Positions 9,616 through 19,470 of a DNA stretch of 64,000 nucleotides are shown piece after piece. The notes under the pieces were generated by a model. It had not been told where the DNA came from. It was given only the letters and a program-made list of their open reading frames with translations, and did no database searches. How positions within the stretch are numbered: the stretch's first letter is position 1; every line of letters starts with the position of its first letter. Position numbers and translations under genes: made by a program. This DNA comes from Pseudoalteromonas sp. MM1 (lineage in GTDB: Bacteria; Pseudomonadota; Gammaproteobacteria; Enterobacterales; Alteromonadaceae): the NCBI RefSeq assembly GCF_030296835.1, contig NZ_AP027922.1, positions 2,418,001 to 2,482,000 on the forward strand. The letters are read 5' to 3'.

Positions 9616-10247
9616 AATTGCTCCACTCTATTAGCTATAAATTTATAGGCTTCACGCGCTGCAGTTTCACGGTTTTCAAGCTCGCTCACTCCACTTTTTT
9701 TACGCGGTTTGAGTGAATGATCACCATCGTTAAGCCACACATAAGTTGGCTGTTTTGGCATAGAAAGCGTTTTAAGCTCTTCACGGGTACCAAAGGTATC
9801 TCGCTCGCCTTGTAATACTAAAAACGGGCAAGGTATATCTGCAAAATGCTCGGTGCGCAGCTTTTCAGGTTTACCGGGCGGGTGAAACGGATAGCCAAAC
9901 GCTAATACACCTGCAATCGGTTGAGTAGAGGTACAGGCAAGCATAGATGCCATACGCCCGCCCATCGACTTACCACCAATGAATAGCGGTAAATTAGGCT
10001 GCGCATGTGTTAGTACTTGCTCGTAATAAGCTAACAGTTTAGGGGCTCGCTCTGGCGGCCTACGTTTTTGTGTTTGTTTAGCAATTTGCATGTATTCAAA
10101 ATCAAACAAACCTACATCAATACCCTGCGCACTAATGAGTTTAGCCATCTGCTGCATAAAATCAGAATCCGCCCCTGCACCCGCACCATGTGCAAATATA
10201 AACTGTGCAATAGCCGGTTGTGTTGCGCTTTTAAACCATTCAATCAT
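9612..10247 (-). CDS. alpha/beta-hydrolase of the TEX30/KANL3-like (dienelactone-hydrolase-related) type
   Basis: About 211 residues. It has the early FIFAHGAGAGADSDFM oxyanion-region motif, the nucleophile elbow GGKSMGGRMAS (serine within GxSxGG), and a late acidic and histidine pair (QGERDTFG, NDGDHSLKP), giving a complete Ser-Asp-His triad. The substrate is unknown. I chose the ATG at 10247 (MIEWFKS), which has AAGAG upstream and follows the gcvA stop directly. The longer frame starting at 10289 would overlap gcvA by 40 bp and add a non-conserved extension. It is inserted between gcvA and ygdD, which are adjacent in E. coli, and ends in a 4-bp overlap with ygdD. Confidence 0.88.
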   Translation of the reverse strand: MIEWFKSATQPAIAQFIFAHGAGAGADSDFMQQMAKLISAQGIDVGLFDFEYMQIAKQTQKRRPPERAPKLLAYYEQVLTHAQPNLPLFIGGKSMGGRMASMLACTSTQPIAGVLAFGYPFHPPGKPEKLRTEHFADIPCPFLVLQGERDTFGTREELKTLSMPKQPTYVWLNDGDHSLKPRKKSGVSELENRETAAREAYKFIANRVEQL

Positions 10248-10249
10248 TA

Positions 10250-11155
10250 TTAATACTCTTGTTCTTGCTCTACTAAGCTCAGCATCCAATCTTTAAACGA
10301 GACTATTTTACCCAGCTCTGTTTGCGACTCTCTAATCACTAAGTAATACGCGTTTTTACTCTCTAAACTGTGGCTAAATGGGATCACTAAACGGCCTGCG
10401 TCAATATCGGGTTTGGCAAGCACACTATTGCCTATTGCTACCCCTTGGCCGTGCACCGCGGCCTGTAGCACCATTGATGAGTGGCTAAATATAGGGCCTT
10501 GATTCACTTGTACATTGCGTACACCCGCCGTTTTCATCCACGTTTTCCAGTTGCGGCGTGTGGTATCGTGCAATAAGGTGTGCTGGGCTAAGTCACTCGG
10601 TTGATTAAGCGGTTTATGTCCGCTTAATAACAATGGGCTACATAACGGCACCAAATACTCGGTGTGTAGTTTATAAGTTTGTACCCCACTCCAATGCCCT
10701 CGGCCGTAGTAAATAGCAATATCTACATCATCGGTTAACGAGTTTTCGTCTTGGTCTTGCGCTTTTATACGCACATCTATTTCGGGGTGGAGCTCGTTAA
10801 ATAAGCTTAATCGAGGTACTAACCACTGTATTGCAAAACTCGGGGTTAAACTTACGGTAAGCGAGCCTTTTGCACCACGAGCAAGTAGCTTTTCGGTGGC
10901 ATCTATCAGCTGGGTAAAAATCTCTTTAATATCTAAAAAGTAGCCTTGGCCTTCTTCGGTTAATAATAACGAGCGGTTTTTACGTAAAAACAATTTTAAG
11001 CCTAAGTGCTCTTCAAGGGTTTTAATTTGATGGCTCACTGCCGCTTGCGTTACATACAGCTCTTCTGCTGCTTTAGTAAAGCTTAAATGGCGTGCCGCGG
11101 CTTCAAAAGCTTTAAGTGCGTTTAATGGGGGGACTCGTCTTGACATAGTAACCAA
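10250..11155 (-). CDS. gcvA: LysR-family transcriptional regulator GcvA
   Basis: 301 residues with an N-terminal winged helix (RRVPPLNALKAFEAAARHLSFTKAAEEL... VTQAAVSHQIKTLE) that is almost a GcvA signature, then a substrate-binding domain beginning SLTVSLTPSFAIQWLVPRL. In E. coli GcvA activates the glycine-cleavage operon gcvTHP when glycine is abundant and represses it otherwise. The downstream neighbours ygdD and rlmM support orthology. The initiator may be the second Met (MSRRVPPLN, 9 bp in). The divergent small RNA gene gcvB, which adjoins gcvA in enterobacteria, is not apparent: only 120 bp separate gcvA from kdsA. Confidence 0.92.
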   Translation of the reverse strand: MVTMSRRVPPLNALKAFEAAARHLSFTKAAEELYVTQAAVSHQIKTLEEHLGLKLFLRKNRSLLLTEEGQGYFLDIKEIFTQLIDATEKLLARGAKGSLTVSLTPSFAIQWLVPRLSLFNELHPEIDVRIKAQDQDENSLTDDVDIAIYYGRGHWSGVQTYKLHTEYLVPLCSPLLLSGHKPLNQPSDLAQHTLLHDTTRRNWKTWMKTAGVRNVQVNQGPIFSHSSMVLQAAVHGQGVAIGNSVLAKPDIDAGRLVIPFSHSLESKNAYYLVIRESQTELGKIVSFKDWMLSLVEQEQEY

Positions 11156-11220
11156 GCTTAGAATTAGTTTTTCTTATGCATAAGATTATATACAGCATCG
11201 TTGTGCGTGTATATTAATGG

Positions 11221-11249
11221 AATAAAAAAAGCGACCTAAGTCGCTTTTT
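11221..11249 (-). terminator. intrinsic terminator after kdsA
   Basis: A perfect 10-bp stem AAAAAGCGAC / GTCGCTTTTT with loop CTAA. On the minus strand it is followed by a run of seven T. It lies 27 bp beyond the kdsA stop and separates kdsA from gcvA. Confidence 0.88.
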
Positions 11250-11275
11250 AAACTATTACCTGAGTAGGTGTTAAA

Positions 11276-12130
<855 letters not shown>

Positions 12131-12139
12131 TTAAATTCC

Positions 12140-13393
12140 TTAAGGTGCAACTGCTTGCATCATTAATCCACAAATGTAGGCCATATATGTGCCTACACCA
12201 TACCCTAATACAGCTAATAACACGCCCACAGGCGCTAGCGAAGGGTGAAACGCAGAAGCCACTACAGGCGCCGACGCAGCGCCGCCAACATTAGCTTGCG
12301 AGCCTACCGCCATATAAAATAACGGTGCTTTTATTACTTTGGCTACAATCAGCATTAAACTTGCGTGTGTTAGCATCCAAATAGCACCAATTAAAAACAA
12401 CCCAGGGTTGCTAAATATAGCGGTTACATTCATGTGTAAGCCAATTGATGCTACTAAAATATATAAAAAGCTTGAAGCAACTTTTGATGCACCAAACGCT
12501 TCTATTTGCCTAACTTTAGTAAATGATAAACTAATACCAATTGTGGTTGAAATAACAATTAACCAAAAGAATTTACTGTTTAAGCTGTATTCTTTAGCCC
12601 ACGCATAATTGTTTGCAAAAAACGGCCCTAAAAAGTCGGCGCAAAAATGAGCCAACCCTGTTATACCAAATGCAATGGCAATAATGGTCATGTAGTCATT
12701 AAGTGTTGGCATGCGAGCATGCTCTGCATGATATTGCTCTACACGGCTTTTTAAATCTTCTATGGCGGTTGTATCAGCGCCTGTTGCGGCATCAATTTTT
12801 TTATGGTTTGCGGCCATTAGTAATAGAACAGCCATCCAAATATTCGCCACAATTACATCAACGGTCACCATAACCGAGAAAATATCCCCGCCAACCTCAA
12901 ACATTTCTTTCATTGAGGCTTGGTTTGCACCGCCACCGATCCAACTGCCAGCAACCGTTGTCATACCGCGCCAAACCGCATCTGGGCCATGGCCCCCCAC
13001 TAAATCAGGGTTAAATACACTCACCACTAAAATAGATAAAGGCCCACCAATTACTATGCCCAACGTTCCCACTAAAAACATAATAAGCGCTTTGGGACCT
13101 AAATTAATAATCGCTTTTAAATCAATACTAATGGTAAGTAAAATCAAACATGCTGGGAGCAAATAACGCGAAGCAACGTAGTAAACATTAGAGCTATGCC
13201 CATCTACAATGCCAAACGTATTGAGTAAAGAAGGTAAAAAATAACACAGCAATAATGCCGGTACATATTTATAAAATGCTTTTAGTTTGGGGTTCTCGCT
13301 GCTAGAGGTTTTAAAAATAAACCCTAAAATTACCGCAAGCAAACCCAGTACAACAGCATCATTAGTAATTAATGCAGTGTGAGTATCAGCCAT
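12140..13393 (-). CDS. DUF819 (YjcL-like) integral membrane protein
   Basis: 417 residues with about eleven hydrophobic segments, matching the DUF819/YjcL family of predicted inner-membrane transporters. Recognisable parts are the glycine-rich GSWIGGGANQASMKEMFEVG loop in the middle and GSQANVGGAASAPVVASAF near the C-terminus, which look like paired re-entrant regions of a two-repeat transporter. No substrate is established for the family. It lies between sirB1 and kdsA with short gaps and AGGAA before the ATG, so it is transcribed with them. Any link to Kdo or cell-envelope metabolism is only suggested by position. Confidence 0.88.
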   Translation of the reverse strand: MADTHTALITNDAVVLGLLAVILGFIFKTSSSENPKLKAFYKYVPALLLCYFLPSLLNTFGIVDGHSSNVYYVASRYLLPACLILLTISIDLKAIINLGPKALIMFLVGTLGIVIGGPLSILVVSVFNPDLVGGHGPDAVWRGMTTVAGSWIGGGANQASMKEMFEVGGDIFSVMVTVDVIVANIWMAVLLLMAANHKKIDAATGADTTAIEDLKSRVEQYHAEHARMPTLNDYMTIIAIAFGITGLAHFCADFLGPFFANNYAWAKEYSLNSKFFWLIVISTTIGISLSFTKVRQIEAFGASKVASSFLYILVASIGLHMNVTAIFSNPGLFLIGAIWMLTHASLMLIVAKVIKAPLFYMAVGSQANVGGAASAPVVASAFHPSLAPVGVLLAVLGYGVGTYMAYICGLMMQAVAP

Positions 13394-13407
13394 ATTTGTT
13401 CCTATTC

Positions 13408-14238
13408 TTAATGGTGTGTTTTATTATTATCTTCAAGTTCTTCTAGTTGATGCTGAATAATTTCAATTGCCGGGTCGTCTGGGCACTCATCAATAAAAAA
13501 CTGTAAATCATCGCGTGCCATTTTAGGACAATCTAGCTGATTGAGTAAGTAACCTCTGTCGCGTCTCTCGTACGGGTCATCGCCTAAAAGCTCCATTAGC
13601 AACTCAACACAAACTAAAGCATGGCCAAATTTATTCTCGCTAATAAACGACCATTTTTGCTGCGCTAAAAACAGTTTATAAACTTCATCGTTATAAATAA
13701 GTTCAAGTGGCTCTTGCTCTTGGCCATTTTCTTCATCTGCATTTTCAGGAATGATGTACCAACTTTGTTGTCCGCTACTAGGCTCAATAATGTAGCCTTC
13801 TTCATCACTTATAGCGACATGCACGCTAATATCGCCTTGATTAATACACACACTGGCGTCTAATTGCGCTTGCTCAAGCAAGTGTGTTAATAAAATGCCT
13901 AATGTGGTTATAGAGCCGCTGCGCATAGTGAGTGTATAGCTTAAGCTGTTTATTTTATGCTCCGGCACCTTCAATCCAGAGGCGCTAAATAGCCATTTGC
14001 TATAAAAAATATCAAGCAGCGCTTCTAATCTATCATGAGGGTCTTTTTGCTTAACGCACAGGGCACTTATTTGCTGCTCAAAGTCAGTTAATACAGAAAA
14101 AGTTGGCGCTAAATCTATTTGAGGGTCCCATTTCGATTCTGCATTAATACACCGATAAAGTGGCGGTGGAGTAAATTCATCATATGCATCATCTAAATAA
14201 GATTCGTCGTGTTCGTCATACCCGAGGGTGGTCATCAA
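13408..14238 (-). CDS. sirB1: SirB1-family protein (transglutaminase-like fold with C-terminal TPR)
   Basis: 276 residues similar to SirB1/YchA, which lies between prmC-sirB2 and kdsA in E. coli. The central region (about 65-170), with LEALLDIFYSKWLFS, SITTLGILLTHLLEQAQLDA and IIEPSSG, corresponds to the Transglut_core2 fold. The C-terminal 60 residues, including RGYLLNQLDCPKMARDDL and FFIDECPDDPA, correspond to the TPR_9 segment. The acidic N-terminal 40 residues are not typical. The canonical FPGHFLL motif is replaced by QGDISVHVAIS, so catalytic activity looks doubtful. Function is unknown in the whole family. It starts an apparent operon with the DUF819 gene and kdsA. Confidence 0.85.
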   Translation of the reverse strand: MMTTLGYDEHDESYLDDAYDEFTPPPLYRCINAESKWDPQIDLAPTFSVLTDFEQQISALCVKQKDPHDRLEALLDIFYSKWLFSASGLKVPEHKINSLSYTLTMRSGSITTLGILLTHLLEQAQLDASVCINQGDISVHVAISDEEGYIIEPSSGQQSWYIIPENADEENGQEQEPLELIYNDEVYKLFLAQQKWSFISENKFGHALVCVELLMELLGDDPYERRDRGYLLNQLDCPKMARDDLQFFIDECPDDPAIEIIQHQLEELEDNNKTHH

Positions 14239-14529
14239 TACTACAACATTTATTAAAAAACGAAGGCGTAGTTTACCTAATTTTAAGGGTAGTTACCAAT
14301 ACAGCGAAGCACCCACCCATAATTATAATTTATAACTGTGCTTTATAGTTAAAGGAGGAGGCTAGCCTGGCTTAGAAATGCTCAAGGCTATGAGACGTTT
14401 AGAGGTGTGTTAACTGTTACTTAAGTCTTTTCTATTAACTCCCTACGTATAAGTCCCTTGCCTCTAAGTATCGTGCGTGTTTAAAAAGTGTATACACGCA
14501 CCGACACTTAACTTGTAACAGAGTAGGTA

Positions 14530-14904
14530 TTATAAAAGGAGCGGCGATTTTGCCGTTGCCAAATACCCTATCGCTAAAATCACAACCGTGTTAACTACCA
14601 CATACATAATTTTTGGCAGCGTATTAGTTTGTTTAGCGCTAATAATACCTATCGCTATATAAATCACTACAAGCACTATTTTTTCTAATAACCATAGTTG
14701 CTCAAAGGGGTTTATTTTTGCCATGAACACCAATGTTATTGCAGAAATAAGTAATAAAGTGTCAATGCTGTGACTGCCAATAAAAACCAGTTTATTTTTG
14801 GCAAGCTTGCCACTGCCCATACGCGAAAAAGAGCGGATGTAAAATAAAATAACGCTTAGCATAGCAATTGCCATGTGTGAGTGTTTTACTGCTAAATAAT
14901 CCAT
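14530..14904 (-). CDS. sirB2: SirB2-family membrane protein
   Basis: 124 residues with four hydrophobic helices. The N-terminus DYLAVKHSHMAIAMLSVILF and the sequence SRMGSGKLA match SirB2 (YchQ), an inner-membrane protein of unknown function encoded between prmC and sirB1 in enterobacteria. Here a 291-bp gap separates it from sirB1, and a repeat element plus a terminator separate it from the response-regulator gene upstream. It may therefore be transcribed from its own promoter. The gap 14239-14529 contains an 8-bp inverted repeat (GTGCGTGT at 14473, ACACGCAC at 14494) but no gene that I can recognise. Confidence 0.88.
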   Translation of the reverse strand: MDYLAVKHSHMAIAMLSVILFYIRSFSRMGSGKLAKNKLVFIGSHSIDTLLLISAITLVFMAKINPFEQLWLLEKIVLVVIYIAIGIISAKQTNTLPKIMYVVVNTVVILAIGYLATAKSPLLL

Positions 14905-14950
14905 AAGCCTCAGTACTTTTTGTTTTGTTAAATTTAGTTAAGTGCGTTTA

Positions 14951-15112
14951 ATACCAATCCGCTTAATTAAGTTATCTATTTTGAGGATGGGTAAACCTGT
15001 TGATAGCTAGGCAAAAAATTTGCTATTTAGTTGTTCTAAATGAGAATTTTTTAACGCTGATAGCAACACGTTTAGCCCCTCAAAATAATTAAGAATTATT
15101 GCGGCTTGGTAT
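14951..15112 (+). repeat. dispersed palindromic repeat, copy A (forward)
   Basis: A 162-bp element beginning ATACCAATCCGC and ending GCGGCTTGGTAT, an imperfect terminal inverted repeat. Internally it has the same order as the other copies: TAATTAAG, CTATTTTGAGG, a hairpin made of GCAAAAAATTTGC and a matching AATTTTTTAACGC arm, then ACACGTTTAGCC. The sequence nearly folds back on itself over its whole length and has no ORF. Confidence 0.88.
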
Positions 15113-15123
15113 AATACCAAGCC
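15103..15123. repeat. head-to-head junction of two repeat ends
   Basis: A perfect 21-bp palindrome: GGCTTGGTAT, a central A, then ATACCAAGCC. The left arm is the right end of repeat copy A. The right arm looks like the outer end of a second element whose body is missing. Confidence 0.6.
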
Positions 15124-15158
15124 CTACGCACTGCTTTGGCTATTATGCCTCACAAACT

Positions 15159-15192
15159 AAAAAGCACATAGTCGCAAGGCTATGTGCTTTTT
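15159..15192 (-). terminator. intrinsic terminator of the response-regulator gene
   Basis: A perfect 13-bp stem AAAAAGCACATAG / CTATGTGCTTTTT with an 8-nt loop TCGCAAGG. It lies 17 bp beyond the stop of the minus-strand gene ending at 15209. Confidence 0.9.
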
Positions 15193-15208
15193 AAATTTAT
15201 AGTAACGA

Positions 15209-16159
15209 TTAACGTTGTTGTCGTTGCACGTTCTCAAATGCTAGTTGTACATTTTGCGAAAAAATCTCAATTAAATTACGTTGCGTATCGGTTATATTTT
15301 TAGGGATCCCCGATATAAATAACATCGAATTGTGATTGTACTCGCTACTACAATAAGCAAATAAATAGTTATCTTTATAAATTATGCTTTTATCTTTTAG
15401 TGCTTGATGACATGCCTCTAGTTGCTCGTTTTGCAGCACCGCATCTAACTCTTTACCTTCGCTTTGCTCAAACTCACCGGTACCTGAGCGCACTATTAGC
15501 TTATCGTTACTATTTTCTTGCGTATTTTGCGCCACTAACGTAGTGGCATACACCGCTTGTTCTGCAATGCCTAATAACGAGGTAAGTTGCTGCATCACCC
15601 CTTCAATAAACTGCTCTATTGAACGTGTGGCAAATATATCGCGCGAGGCAACAATAATTTTTTCAAGCCCTTCGCGAGATTGCTCTATAGAAATAATATC
15701 GCGATATGAGCGTAAGCTCGACATTATCACAGTAAACAGCTTTTGCGCTGTCAGCTCTGTTTTCGATTTATAATCGTTAATATCGTAATTAATTATTACT
15801 TGGCGCTCTGGTGCTTGCCCAGGCTGACCGGTTCTTAAAATAATGCGAATATGATTATTATTAGCTTCTTCGCGAATAAATTTAGCAACCTGTAACCCAG
15901 CGTCATCGGTTTCCATTACCACATCGAGCAGTACAATAGCGGCGTCTGGGTGCGCATTTATTAATTCTTTTGCTTCAGCGCCCGAGTAAGCGCTTAAAAA
16001 TTCTAAACGTTTGTTCTGAAATTCAAAATCACTCAACGCAAGCTTTGTAACAGCATGAACTTCAGGTTCGTCATCAACGATTAATACTTTCCAAGTGCCA
16101 AGCTCTACTTCACTATCTAATTCATCTGGCTCATCTGAAAATAAAAAATCACCCATCAT
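15209..16159 (-). CDS. response regulator with DUF3369 domain and no output domain
   Basis: 316 residues. The N-terminal CheY-like receiver (about 28-150) has VLIVDDEPEVH with the acidic pair, phospho-acceptor Asp79 in IVLLDVV, and a lysine in DYKSKTEL. The rest (about 150-305) is a DUF3369 domain, a GAF-like module starting around SLRSYRDIISIEQSREGLEKI. In many proteins this architecture continues into a GGDEF, HD-GYP or other output domain; here it ends in a stop followed by a strong terminator, so the protein is either a natural stand-alone form or a shortened one. It sits between prmC and sirB2, which are adjacent in E. coli, and has its own AAGGAA ribosome site. No partner kinase is next to it. 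Confidence 0.88.
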   Translation of the reverse strand: MMGDFLFSDEPDELDSEVELGTWKVLIVDDEPEVHAVTKLALSDFEFQNKRLEFLSAYSGAEAKELINAHPDAAIVLLDVVMETDDAGLQVAKFIREEANNNHIRIILRTGQPGQAPERQVIINYDINDYKSKTELTAQKLFTVIMSSLRSYRDIISIEQSREGLEKIIVASRDIFATRSIEQFIEGVMQQLTSLLGIAEQAVYATTLVAQNTQENSNDKLIVRSGTGEFEQSEGKELDAVLQNEQLEACHQALKDKSIIYKDNYLFAYCSSEYNHNSMLFISGIPKNITDTQRNLIEIFSQNVQLAFENVQRQQR

Positions 16160-16216
16160 ATTAAAGGTTCCTTAATGCATTTATAGAACACACAATCATG
16201 GCTGTTTGTTATCAAA

Positions 16217-17056
16217 TTAAGGCCACTGTGCGAGCGTTACACGATCGTTATTTCCCAAGTCTTTTACTGTTTTAATATTTATATACGCCATTTGCTTAAA
16301 CAAATGCCGAACAGCTTCACCCTGTTCAAAACCATGTTCTATTAAAAGATAGCCACTAGGGAGCAAATAGTCACGTGATTGTGTAATTATTTGTTTTATA
16401 TCAGCCAATCCTGCCTCATCGGCCACTAACGCGGAAAGAGGTTCAAAGCGCACATCCCCTTCTTTTAAATGTTTATCGTCGTGTTCAATGTACGGTGGGT
16501 TGGTCACAATTAAATTAAACTGCTCGTTTTTCAGCGCGCTAAACCAGTTACTTTGCTTTACCTGCACGTTTTCAATCTCTAAACGCTGCTGATTTCTAGT
16601 TGCTAAGGCCACCGCATCTGCTACTTTGTCGACTGCTGTTATGTGCCATGTTGGCATTTCGCTACCAAGTGCAAGTGCAATCGCGCCGGTGCCGGTGCCT
16701 AAATCAAGCACTTTTGCGTGCTCAGGTACTGTCAGTTCTAACGCTTGCTCAACGAGTGTTTCGGTATCGGGTCTAGGAATAAGCGTCGTGGCATTAACCT
16801 CTAATGCTAAGCTCCAAAATTCGCGCTGACCAATAATATGCGCTACGGGTTCACCATTTAAACGCCGTTCACAAAATTCATTATATTGACGCTGCTCATC
16901 GCTGCTAAGTAGTTTATCTGGCCAGGTAAATAGGTAACTGCGGGGCTTTTGAAGAATATGTAATAGGAGTACTTGTGCGTCTAATTTAGCGGTGTCGCTA
17001 GTTGGTGCAAGTGTATTTGCACCAACTACTATTGCCTGCTCAAGAGTGTGGCTCAC
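16217..17056 (-). CDS. prmC: peptide chain release factor N5-glutamine methyltransferase PrmC
   Basis: 279 residues, the usual PrmC (HemK) length. It methylates the glutamine of the GGQ motif in RF1 and RF2, increasing termination efficiency. An N-terminal helical domain (about 1-85) is followed by a SAM-binding Rossmann domain with VLDLGTGTGAIALAL near 118-132 and the substrate-binding NPPYIE motif near 187-192. Its start lies 3 bp after the prfA stop. The substrate and its modifier are thus made together, as in most gammaproteobacteria. Confidence 0.98.
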   Translation of the reverse strand: MSHTLEQAIVVGANTLAPTSDTAKLDAQVLLLHILQKPRSYLFTWPDKLLSSDEQRQYNEFCERRLNGEPVAHIIGQREFWSLALEVNATTLIPRPDTETLVEQALELTVPEHAKVLDLGTGTGAIALALGSEMPTWHITAVDKVADAVALATRNQQRLEIENVQVKQSNWFSALKNEQFNLIVTNPPYIEHDDKHLKEGDVRFEPLSALVADEAGLADIKQIITQSRDYLLPSGYLLIEHGFEQGEAVRHLFKQMAYINIKTVKDLGNNDRVTLAQWP

Positions 17057-17058
17057 AA

Positions 17059-18144
17059 TTACTCATCGCCCATTGCGGCAAGTAAATCTGCCTGATGCTC
17101 TTGCATTAACGGGTCAATAATTGCGCCTAAATCACCGGTTACCACTTCGTTTAAGCGATAAAGCGTTAAATTAATACGGTGATCAGTAATACGCCCTTGC
17201 GGGTAGTTGTAAGTACGAATACGCTCAGAGCGATCGCCACTACCCACCAAGTTACGGCGCTCAGAGGCCTCGGCAGCATGACGTTTTTCATCTTCGGCTT
17301 GCTGTAAACGCGCGGCAAGTACAGACATCGCTTTAGCACGGTTTTTGTGTTGCGAACGCTCATCCTGACACTCAACCACAACACCCGTTGGAATATGAGT
17401 AATACGAATTGCCGAGTCGGTTTTATTTACGTGCTGACCACCGGCGCCTGAGGCTCTAAATGTATCTACTTTTATGTCGGCGGTGTTTATTTCAATGGCT
17501 TCTGCTTCTGGAATTTCAGCCATTACTGCTACCGTACACGCAGAGGTATGTACACGCCCTTGTGATTCAGTCTCTGGTACACGTTGTACACGGTGAGCGC
17601 CTGATTCAAACTTAAGCTTGCCGTACACACCTTCACCGCTAATATTTGCAATCACTTCTTTGTAGCCGCCGTGTTCACCTTCGTTGGTGCTCACAACTTC
17701 CACTTTCCACTTTTGTGTTTCGGCGTAACGGCTGTACATTCTAAACAAATCGCCTGCAAATATAGCCGCTTCGTCACCACCGGTACCGGCACGTACTTCT
17801 AAAAATACATTGTTGTTATCTTTAGGGTCTTTAGGCAGCATTAGCACTTGCAGTTCATCTTCTAATGATAAAATTTGCGCTTTAGCTTCTTTGTATTCTT
17901 CTTGCGCCATTTCACGCATATCGGGGTCTGAATCTTTTAACATTTCTTCAGCAGTCGCCACATCGTCTTGCGCTTGTTGGTATGCTAAAAATGTTTTTAC
18001 AATTTCTTCAAGCTCAGAGTATTCTTTTGAAAGAGCACGAAAGCGGTTTTGATCACTAATGACCGACGGATCGCTCAGTAGCGCTTGTACTTCTTCGTAG
18101 CGCTCTACTAAGGTTTCTAATTTACGATATACAGACTCTTTCAT
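17059..18144 (-). CDS. prfA: peptide chain release factor 1 (RF1)
   Basis: 361 residues. RF1 reads UAA and UAG stop codons and triggers peptide release. The catalytic GGQ is at residues 235-237 in [13 protein letters not shown]. The anticodon-like tripeptide region reads [14 protein letters not shown], a P-x-T variant with Glu in the middle position. The N-terminal helical domain and [20 protein letters not shown] block are standard. It lies between hemA (7-bp gap) and prmC (2-bp gap), the conserved hemA-prfA-prmC order. Confidence 0.98.
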   Translation of the reverse strand: MKESVYRKLETLVERYEEVQALLSDPSVISDQNRFRALSKEYSELEEIVKTFLAYQQAQDDVATAEEMLKDSDPDMREMAQEEYKEAKAQILSLEDELQVLMLPKDPKDNNNVFLEVRAGTGGDEAAIFAGDLFRMYSRYAETQKWKVEVVSTNEGEHGGYKEVIANISGEGVYGKLKFESGAHRVQRVPETESQGRVHTSACTVAVMAEIPEAEAIEINTADIKVDTFRASGAGGQHVNKTDSAIRITHIPTGVVVECQDERSQHKNRAKAMSVLAARLQQAEDEKRHAAEASERRNLVGSGDRSERIRTYNYPQGRITDHRINLTLYRLNEVVTGDLGAIIDPLMQEHQADLLAAMGDE

Positions 18145-18151
18145 TTAACTG

Positions 18152-19408
18152 TTATTCCTGATCAATACCTAACATTTTTTTCAACTGAGTTAGTTGTGCC
18201 ACTTCACCTTTTTTAGCCGCATCTTGAATTGCACGGGTAGGCGCGTGCATTAAGCGGTTGGTTAATTTATTGGCCAACTCTAATATAATTTTTTCTGCGT
18301 CCTTACCTGTACTTAGCTGGCTAACCGCCCGCTCAACAAGTTCTGACTTAATGGTTTGTACGTCGTTTCGGTAATGGCGAATTAAATCAACCGAATCGAG
18401 AGAGCGAACCCACATTTCAAATTCTTTGACGCGCTCGCTTATTATTAATTGTGCTTGCTCTGCTGCCTGTTCACGCGCGGCCATATTCTCGCTTACAATG
18501 GCTTGTAAGTCATCAACGGAATATAAATAGGCCGCATCAAGCTCGCCTACTTGGCTTTCTATATCGCGCGGAACGGCAATATCAATGAACAACATAGGCT
18601 TATGGCGGCGCTGTTTTAGTGCTTGCTCCACCACCCCTTTACCTATAATTGGTAACGTACTGGCTGTTGAACTAATAACAATATCGGCTTTGTGTAAACG
18701 CTCAGGTAGTTGTGCCAGCGCAATCACATCGGCCGATACTTCCTGTGCTAAACCGCGTGCACGCTCAATGGTTCTATTAGCAACCGTAATCTGTTGCGGC
18801 TCATTTTGGTATAAATGTTTGGCTACAAGCTCTATTGTTTCGCCGGCTCCAATTAATAACACATTGGTTTTATCAAGCTTGCCATAAATATGTTTTGCTA
18901 AATTAACCGCAGCAAACGCCACCGACACAGCACTGGCACCAATATCGGTATCGGTACGAACTTGTTTAGCCACCGAAAAAGTTTTTTGAAACAACCTATC
19001 AAATTTAACGCCTACGGCATCGTGTGTTTTGGCGCTATGATAGGCTTGCTTAATTTGCCCTAAAATTTGCGGCTCGCCCAATACCAACGAATCTAAACCG
19101 CAGGCAACACGCATTAAATGATTAATGGCTGCATCGCCTTGGTGGCAATATATATTTTTGCTCAGTTCGTGTTCATCCAAACCATGGAAACTGGCAAGCC
19201 ATGCTAGCAGTGCTTGGGAATTTGACTGCTCAAGGCTACAATAGATTTCGGTACGGTTACAGGTAGATACAATAACGGCTTCGTTAAAGTCGGCATGACC
19301 GCTTAATTGCTGGAGCGCCTCAGACATTTGCTCAGGCGAAAAAGCCACTTTTTCACGTAATTCTACGGATGCGGTTTTGTGATTTATACCAAGTGCTATG
19401 ATGGTCAT
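18152..19408 (-). CDS. hemA: glutamyl-tRNA reductase HemA
   Basis: 418 residues from the chosen ATG, identical in length to E. coli HemA. It reduces Glu-tRNA(Glu) to glutamate-1-semialdehyde with NADPH, the first step of C5-pathway tetrapyrrole synthesis. The catalytic Cys50 lies in VSTCNRTEIYC. The NADPH domain has VLLIGAGETIELVAKHL near 182-198, and the C-terminal dimerisation helix contains NRLMHAPTRA. The frame can be extended to a TTG at 19417, but the ATG at 19408 gives the standard N-terminus MTIIALGINHKTA. It is divergent from lolB with 62 bp between starts, as in E. coli. Confidence 0.97.
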   Translation of the reverse strand: MTIIALGINHKTASVELREKVAFSPEQMSEALQQLSGHADFNEAVIVSTCNRTEIYCSLEQSNSQALLAWLASFHGLDEHELSKNIYCHQGDAAINHLMRVACGLDSLVLGEPQILGQIKQAYHSAKTHDAVGVKFDRLFQKTFSVAKQVRTDTDIGASAVSVAFAAVNLAKHIYGKLDKTNVLLIGAGETIELVAKHLYQNEPQQITVANRTIERARGLAQEVSADVIALAQLPERLHKADIVISSTASTLPIIGKGVVEQALKQRRHKPMLFIDIAVPRDIESQVGELDAAYLYSVDDLQAIVSENMAAREQAAEQAQLIISERVKEFEMWVRSLDSVDLIRHYRNDVQTIKSELVERAVSQLSTGKDAEKIILELANKLTNRLMHAPTRAIQDAAKKGEVAQLTQLKKMLGIDQE

Positions 19409-19470
19409 ATTTGCCAAATATTGCTGCGCCCTACTTTAAAGGCGGCAATTTTACCAAAAATCAGCGGAAT

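Noticed and set aside
11156..11275. GcvB small RNA divergent from gcvA
   Set aside because: Only 120 bp are available, and they hold the kdsA terminator; no room for the roughly 200-nt RNA.
14239..14529. Small RNA or short gene between sirB1 and sirB2
   Set aside because: There is an 8-bp inverted repeat and an AGGAGG-like string, but no open frame with a start near it and no promoter-terminator pair.
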